From Krasilnikovozyma curviuscula (taxonomy: Eukaryota; Basidiomycota; Tremellomycetes; Cystofilobasidiales; Mrakiaceae), in the NCBI GenBank assembly GCA_014825775.1, contig MVAQ01000209.1:1-38869 (forward strand): 38,869 bases of DNA. The letters run 5' to 3'. Of the stretch, positions 33,114 to 38,869 are shown in pieces (positions within the stretch are counted from its first letter, which is position 1; each line of letters begins with the position of its first letter). The notes beneath the pieces were generated by a model that worked only from the letters and a program-made list of their open reading frames with translations, did no database searches and was not told the origin of the DNA. The translations under genes and the position numbers were made by a program.

Positions 33114-34509
33114 TTACGCTTCAACAACCCACTTCTTGATCCAGTTGGTGGTCTGGTCCAATGCCTCTCTGAACTGCTTCCCAACTTTGTCGTTAGGGCG
33201 GGAAGCGAAACCCTAGAGCGACAAATAAGCACGAGAACATTGAAGACAAGAAATAGATATGCTATTCAGCCTGACACACGCACAGATGGAGGTCTTCAGA
33301 GGAAAAGGTATCTCACGTGAACGCAGTTTTTGTACTTCTTCATCTCATACTGGTATCCTTCCTTCTTAACCAGCGCAGCCTCAATAGCTGCAATTCTCTT
33401 CTCATCAACAAAATCATCCTCTTCTGCCCAGATCCAAGAAGTTGGACAGGTGTTCTGAATCAGAGCGCCTTCCTGAGCGGCGTTCTTGACAGGTCCTGGA
33501 TGAGCAACGACAGCGCAGTGCAGGAGGCCTGGGATGTTGGACATCCAGATAGAGTGCATGCCCCCAAGACAATACCCGACGCAGCCGATCTTGGTAATCT
33601 TCTTCTCCGTTTTGAGTTCCTCGATAAACTTATATAGGGAGATGGTGAGGTGAGCGGCGCGAATAACAGAATCTAACAATCAGCGCCGTATCCGTTTTCT
33701 AGCCCCATCAGTACTATCAAGTACCCTTTAAGACTTACCTTCTTCAAACGTGGAACAACAACACCCTCCCTGATGTTGAGGTAGAGTCCAGGGGCAAGAG
33801 GAAGAGCTGCAAGCCCAACAGAGATCCAAGTACTTAAGCCGATGGGAACCTTAGGTTGATCAGCTGTATCTCTCAGAGTCGGTTTTAGAACACTGAGAGG
33901 GACATCGTGCCCTTTCATCGTGTCGGGAACGTAAACGGTGATTTGAAGACGCTCTGCGTACTCGTCGGCGAGGCTAGAGAATATAGACAGGGTCAGAAGC
34001 AGGACATCGAGATCAGGGGTAATAAGATTACTCACATCATCGGGTTTTTTAGGGAGAAACCGAATATGTCTGGGAATACGAGCATCGCCTACGGAGAGGG
34101 TAGTACGTTTCAGTATCCGAACCCGCCCCCCCATAACCTCCCCAGGCCACGAATAAGACAACTTACCCTGTCAGTAAGTTCAGGTGGGATAATACCGTTC
34201 GTGGGGACAGTAGAGTAATACTTCAGTCCACCAATCGAATGGAAGGACCCGCGAGGAGTTTCCGGCAACCTACGGGCGGTGAAACCAACATCAGCATCAG
34301 CATAAGCTAAGCACAAGGAGATTCGAAAGCTCACTCATCTCCTCTACGTAGAAAGATAGATCACCGCAGAACGTGAAAAGATGAGATCAGTTGACTCATA
34401 AACAAGGTTAGCCAACCAGCTTGGACAAGACTGACCTGAAGCAATTATCACAGAGAGGAGGGGGTCCATCATCCGGAAGGTCAGCACTTATAGAAATTTG
34501 AGTGGTCAT
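33114..34509 (-). CDS. dienelactone hydrolase family protein
   Basis: Seven exons (34436-34509, 34335-34343, 34167-34269, 34036-34088, 33739-33973, 33317-33628, 33114-33212) give 294 residues. It is an alpha/beta hydrolase. Residues near the start carry LCDNCFRGDE, as in fungal dienelactone hydrolase-like proteins. The substrate strand follows (AMLVFPDIFGF), then VYVPDTMKGHDV, the nucleophile elbow GYCLGG with C178, an acidic segment with the likely Asp (WAEEDDFVDEKR), and the catalytic His H262 in NCVHGFASRPND. Members hydrolyse dienelactones in aromatic breakdown, but most fungal paralogues have unknown substrates. The second exon is only nine bases. The acceptor at 33629 was chosen because it joins VVVPRLKK to FIEELKTEKK in phase. 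Confidence 0.86.
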
Positions 34510-35052
34510 AGCTTGTGAGGACTCAGTCGAAGGAGAGCAAGACGTTGTTGAAGAAGAAGGTTCGCAATGCCAAGACGCAGAAGTTCTTAAGCAAACGGGC
34601 TTGCATTTATCATTGTACAACTGAATGGAAACCATGAAGATTTATCTATCGATAAGAAAGAGAAAAAATTGCAAGAAGTAAGGGAATAAGAATAGAAGAC
34701 CGGGACACAAGACGACAACGCTGCCGCGACAACAAGCGTAAGAAAAGAAAGGAATAAAACAGCTATATAATAAACACCAAAGTCCAAGCCTCAACCAATG
34801 TTCACCTAAGTTCTGACCTCAAGAAACGCCTTTTGAGAGCTCTATTGTTGCTGGTTGCTTGAGAGCGAGAGTGCAGTGGGTGGGAGGTCGGAAAACGATA
34901 GGTGGAGGAAGAGCATATAATCTATTCGATAGTGTCATGGTTGTAGCCGACAGATATACGTGTATTTTGTTGTTGTTGAGAGGAAAGGAGGTATAACGAA
35001 GAGGACGGGGTGACGCATGAGGCCATAGGAAGGAACCACAACCGCAGGTGAT
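34510..35052. other. intergenic between the hydrolase and zinc-finger genes
   Basis: This 543-base stretch lies between two minus-strand genes and should hold the hydrolase promoter and the zinc-finger 3' UTR. No supported reading frame is present, though an additional 3' exon of the zinc-finger gene cannot be excluded. Confidence 0.45.
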
Positions 35053-36768
35053 TTACTTCTCCACAAGTTGAAGGTATGGAGTACAAGCCTGAATAGTTTT
35101 TTGGTGCTGTGAAAGTGAAAGTAAAGTAAAAAAAAAAAGAAGGCAGGTGAATCAGTTACTTGAAAATGGCGAGGAGTTGGTGAGCGTGCCTCGAAGTCCA
35201 CTTTCGCAGTTTAGCTGCAGAGGCGAGACAGGTCATAACATGAACACTCACTCTAATCAAGGCATCTCTTCTTGAGAAACTCTTTTCACATCCAGCACAC
35301 GGGTACCAGACGGCTTCTCCCTTTGGATGCTTGGTCTCTTCATGTCTCTTCAAATCGTAGAATCTGACGAAAGTGGCAGGGCACTGTTCACCAGTGTCTG
35401 GATCGATATGTGTACATGGAGTTGGACCGCCTCTTCCCTTTTGTCTCTTGACTGGAGTTGTACCGTCGGCAGAGGGACCAGGCTCTGAGGTTCTTGGCTT
35501 CTTTGGGGCCCGTTGGGTCGCACCGGTCGATTTTCTTCTACCAACTCCAACCTTCTTACGGCTCTTAGGTTCATAATAGTCGTCCTCATATTCGTATGGA
35601 TCCTCTGCGTCCGATGGTTCCGATTTGTAAGCGTCATCATCCTCATCATCGTCTTCTTCACCTTCGGCGTCCAACAAGTCGTCATCGTCCTCTTCAGTAG
35701 CGGCGATTGGGCGTTTTCGTAAGTTGGAAGTAGGAGGTTGGTTGCTAGCACCGGCTGGAGCACTAGCGGAAGTACCTGGCTGATTGGCGTTGTGGGAGGT
35801 GAAGCCGGAGGTGTTGCTTCCAGCGCCCATGTTTTGAGTGTGGAAGTTACGGGTGATGCCTCCCATTGGGATGCCGTAGCCGTTGGCAGGTGGTAAACCT
35901 CCGTTTCCATTGAAGTCTCCCTCTAAAAGTTGGTCTCCAGCCCTCATTGGTGGTAAGTTCATTCCAGCAGCGGCGGCAGCAGCAATGACGGCAGCAGCAT
36001 CTTGATCAACTTCATCGTTTTGGAATCTTTTGGATGAAAAGAGGGCGTGGTATGGGTCCTCAAGATCACCGGCGCCAGAGAGGGAAGGGTCGATGGATGG
36101 GTCGCCAATAGCGCTGCTCCCCTCTGGAGCAGTAGATGGAATGTGACCTTGTGGGCCAAGACTGTGACCTTGAGCAAGAGCTTCACTGATTGTCATGCTA
36201 TGAGGAGCAGAGCTGAAATGGCCTTCAAGAGCGCTGCATTGCGTCGGCAGTGAGGTAAAGCGGAAAGAACGACCGTAACGGAAAAGGAAGGTGCACCAAT
36301 GGGGAAAAGCAGAATCGAAGCGTCAGTGAAATTTCCAAAATAGAGGAGGATATAGCAGGCAATGAGGAATAAGAGATCATAGGAAGGAGGTATGGGGTCT
36401 GGTGAGCCACAATAACTGACGGCCAGGCGCTTGGGGTGGCGGGAGACGCACATCGCTGCGAAGGAGATGACACATTCCCACTCTCTCGACAACAGTCCTG
36501 CCAGTGAGCTTGGTGGTACCAAGGTGACTTCTGATACAGAAATACCCCCTTTCATCCCTCTAGTCAGGCCAGAAAGAGCCTGGGAAAGCTGGCTGAAGCC
36601 ATCCAAAGTGTTGCCTCCGTCCCACTTCGCCCCTTCTTTCGCTGCCACAAACATCAAAGAGGCGAGAGATGTTCGTACTCACCCAGACCCAAGCAAAGCT
36701 GCAGCTGCTGCAGCATCGAGAGCATCGACATCGTATCCAGCCAAAGGATTGTTCTGAGGATCAGACAT
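35053..36768 (-). CDS. C2H2 zinc-finger protein, probable transcription factor
   Basis: Three exons (36683-36768, 35252-36197, 35053-35106) give 361 residues. The N-terminal half is low in complexity (Ala, Gly, Asn rich). A very acidic block (EEDDDEDDDAYKSEPSDAED) and a basic nuclear-localisation region (KSRKKVGVGRRK, KRQKGRGG) follow. Two fingers end the protein: C290-x10-C301-x12-H314-x4-H319 (HIDPDTGEQCPATFVRFYDL...) and C329-x2-C332 with H345 supplied by the last exon (CAGCEKSFSRRDALIR then H). Paired fingers with TG-x-x-C and FSRRDAL occur in fungal regulators, but I cannot name this one. The last exon is the least certain: its acceptor TTTCACAG restores a histidine at the right spacing, although the usual second histidine is missing. 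Intron 1 is unusually long (485 bases). Confidence 0.7.
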
Positions 36769-37239
36769 GACTAAGGCAGTATTCTGTGGGTGAAAAGTTG
36801 AATCTGAAGATTGATTTTGGGTGGCGAGAATGGGAGGGGGAATTCAAGGCTGAGAGATGTTCCTTTTATTCGTCGAAGGTGCTATCCTTCTCACTCTGGT
36901 TCGAATGAGTATGACAAGGTTGGGGTTGAATGGTTCGAAAACGTTGCTGTCCATTTTTCAAGAAGTTTTTTGCCACCACTCATTTTTAACATCTTTAAAT
37001 CGGGCTTTTTCTCATTTAAAATGAAGTTATTGTCTGGAATGTGCTCAAACACCTGGTTCGAATGGTCCAACTTGTTCGAAGAGGGACGTTGCCAGTGGCG
37101 GGGAAAATGGTGCCACTGGAATGCCTTGCGAGACTTCTTGCGACAGCTGGCAACTCATCAGAAGCCAGCAACTCATTCAGAGAGCACGAATAAACTCTTT
37201 ATCTATGACTATGCAAAGTCGTGACAAGCAGAATCCTCT
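36769..37239. other. intergenic and promoter of the zinc-finger gene, with four TTCGAA sites
   Basis: This 471-base stretch is upstream of the zinc-finger gene and downstream of the inositol monophosphatase gene. It contains four TTCGAA palindromes. A 137-codon plus-strand frame (36811-37224) has no domain and no splice support, so it is not called. Confidence 0.5.
36900..37080. promoter_or_regulatory. cluster of four TTCGAA palindromes
   Basis: Exact TTCGAA hexamers occur at 36900-36905, 36934-36939, 37057-37062 and 37075-37080; three are preceded by TGG as TGGTTCGAA. They are arranged as two close pairs (34 and 18 bases apart) about 130-310 bases upstream of the zinc-finger start codon. 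This may be a binding-site cluster; no matching regulator is known to me. Confidence 0.4.
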
Positions 37240-38606
37240 CTAAGGGTCCCAATCCTCAACCAAGTCGTAAAACTCCTTTGCCAGCCTCTTCTGAGTTTCC
37301 TTCCCGTTCGGGATACCTCTGATAGCCAAGTATTTTCGGCCCGTTAGCATCGCAGGGTTAATATCACCATCGAGAGGTTTGTCTTTAGCACCAAAACACA
37401 TGCCTCCTGCTTCTTCGAGCAAGCAAATTCCGGCGCAAACATCCCATTCTAATGAAGATTTCGAGAGAAGTTCAGGGCAGAAACCTCGGGCGGGTTCTCG
37501 TTAACGTACAGATATACTCACCATAACAACCAATCTCCCAGTAGGCATCTGCACCGAAACAAATTGGAAAAGCGAAGAACTATCAGACTGTACACTCGAT
37601 GCAAGAGCTCGCGAGTGACGGCTGACTGACCTAAGCTACCGGCAGCAACAGCAGCAAAGTTCAATGCCGCAGAGCCATAAGACCTCAGACCATGAACCAT
37701 TGCGCCTTCCTGTCCAACCAAGTTGGCGAAGGATCTAGTTCTCTTCCCCACCATCTCAGGGGATCTCGCAACACCCCATTCGACCCCAATCAGCGCCTGG
37801 CTCAAGGAGTCCAGAGCCGGTGAAGCCATGGGGAGTTTGATGGATTGGTTCAAGTACGCACCGTGTCCCTTTGCGGCAGAGTAGAGTTGGTCGAGGAAAG
37901 GATTGTAGATGACGCCGACAACAGGCTTGCCGAGATGGGCGAAGCCGATGGAGATACATGTGTGTGGGAATCCGTGGATGAAGTTGGTAGTACCTGAAAT
38001 ATTAAGATTAAGCAACGATCGAGCATCATCAGATAGGAAGCGACGGCGGCATCTTGGAAGTTACTGACCATCGATAGGGTCAACAATCCAACTGAGTGAT
38101 TCAAAATACAGTCTTAGAGAATCAGAACATATTCCAAGACCGGTAGCTCATGGTTACTCACGTCGGCTCATCGCCCAGTCGGTGAAGGATTCCGGCAGCA
38201 ACAGACTCCTCACCAACGAACTTGTGTTCGGGGTAGGTTTTCGAAATTACCTCAATAACGAACCTCTCGACTGCTTGGTCAGTCTCTGTGACCAGCTAAC
38301 ATGAGCACAAAGGCAACGAAAAGCCGAAAAGCCAGAGACGGGTTGTTGAGACGAAACACGATTCGCTCTCGTCATTGAACGGAAACTCACGTCGACACTG
38401 TTTTTCTTCTCAGCAGCACTGGCCGCAGAGTTCTTGAACCTATCTTCAGACCCCTTTTTGATTTTGGCACCAGCCTAAGGAAGAAAGGGTGGTAATATCA
38501 GTAACTGCCGCTTTTGCTGTCTGCGTGTTAGACGGCTTCACACCTGCTTGGCCAAGTCAATGGCAAAAGCTAGGATTTCCGGTAAGTTCAGGTCAGGAGA
38601 GCTCAT
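37240..38606 (-). CDS. inositol monophosphatase
   Basis: Seven exons (38544-38606, 38391-38474, 38162-38295, 38069-38091, 37631-37993, 37522-37548, 37240-37448) give 300 residues, the usual size. The enzyme frees myo-inositol from inositol monophosphates using Mg2+ and is inhibited by lithium. The metal-binding motifs are complete: DLVTETD (49-55), GEE (77-79), WIVDPIDGTTNF (95-106, with Asp98 and Asp101) and EWDVCAG (232-238). FIHGFPHTCISIGFA and GSLDAYWEIGCY also match. Two exons are tiny (23 and 27 bases) and both carry active-site codons, so they are easily missed by gene finders. It is full length and appears functional. Confidence 0.94.
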
Positions 38607-38869
38607 CTCGAGTCAAAGTTCGCGACGATAGTGGTCAGAGGCAGCCTTGCTTTGCGATGTGACCGCTATTTGACCGGGGTTTCAGCAAACCGAATTTTCT
38701 CACACTGGTTTTAGCACTACACATACCGATCAGTGCTGCTTCAAAGGAAGAGCAGTAGCACAAAAAATAAAAACCTCCGAAAAGTATCGAATAGTGAGCT
38801 ACTGTGGGAGCGCCAGAGAGCTGAAACGTTCAGCTGCTAACGTTCAAGAGATCCACAAATCAACCCCCC
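38607..38869. other. 5' flank of the inositol monophosphatase gene
   Basis: The last 263 bases should hold the promoter and leader of the phosphatase gene. No frame or RNA structure worth naming is seen before the right edge. Confidence 0.45.

Noticed and set aside
33640..33738. Alternative hydrolase exon start at the TTGTTAG acceptor (DSVIRAAH...)
   Set aside because: It needs a weak GTGTTG donor inside the conserved VVVPRLKK segment. The canonical GTAAGT donor with acceptor at 33629 gives better family agreement.
37045..37085. tRNA T-loop-like sequence (GGTTCGAAT)
   Set aside because: There is no acceptor stem, D-arm or anticodon arm at the right distance; the motif is explained by the TTCGAA cluster.
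36811..37224. 137-codon plus-strand frame between the zinc-finger and phosphatase genes
   Set aside because: Composition is rich in Trp, Phe and Cys without family likeness; it lies in a region expected to be promoter and 3' UTR.
1..38869. Search for transposons, long repeats, CRISPR arrays and a biosynthetic gene cluster
   Set aside because: No transposase or reverse transcriptase motifs, terminal repeats, spacer arrays or core biosynthetic enzymes were seen on reading both strands.

Overview
This window is nuclear DNA from a fungus, most likely a basidiomycete. Nearly every gene is cut by many short introns (mostly about 50-110 bases, with GTRNGT-like donors and YAG acceptors). The proteins are fungal: a DASH kinetochore subunit (Hsk3), an Arp9-type actin-related protein, a CSC1/OSCA channel and a fungal BAHD-type acyltransferase. 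Base composition is near 50% GC. I cannot fix the class; Pucciniomycotina or Tremellomycetes would fit. I saw no rRNA or tRNA gene, CRISPR array, transposon or organellar sequence. Exon models were built by hand from reading frames, splice signals and family motifs. Every complete model sums to a whole number of codons with matching splice phases.

Layout, left to right. (1) The 5' end of a major facilitator transporter (-) running off the left edge at a poly-T tract. (2) A nucleoporin with four RanBP2-type zinc fingers (-), divergent from HSK3 (+), followed by the chaperonin subunit CCT1 (+). (3) A small C2H2 zinc-finger protein (-) and the Qc-SNARE TLG1 (-), divergent from the BRAP2/Etp1-type RING E3 ligase (+). 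(4) A pyroglutamyl peptidase I (-) and ARP9 (-), divergent across 136 bases from a class I methyltransferase (+). (5) A BAHD-type acyltransferase (-) and the F-box/WD40 protein CDC4 (-). (6) A 17-exon CSC1/TMEM63-type channel of 1558 residues (-). (7) A dienelactone hydrolase-like protein (-), a C2H2 zinc-finger candidate regulator (-) and an inositol monophosphatase (-).

The genes are mostly conserved housekeeping functions: nuclear transport, mitosis, protein folding, endosomal traffic, ubiquitin ligation, chromatin remodelling, ion and osmotic sensing, and inositol metabolism. They do not form one pathway, and the window does not look like a biosynthetic cluster or an accessory island. Three gene pairs share short divergent promoters (175, 229 and 136 bases between start codons). 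The convergent pairs are separated by about 130 to 420 bases.

I did not find a clearly new multi-gene system. The points most worth a second look are: the metazoan-like zinc-finger array in a fungal nucleoporin; a peptidase whose catalytic Cys and His are split by an insertion of about 115 residues; insertions in the CDC4 propeller and a very long CSC1 channel; micro-exons of 9 and 12 bases; and a cluster of TTCGAA palindromes upstream of a zinc-finger gene.
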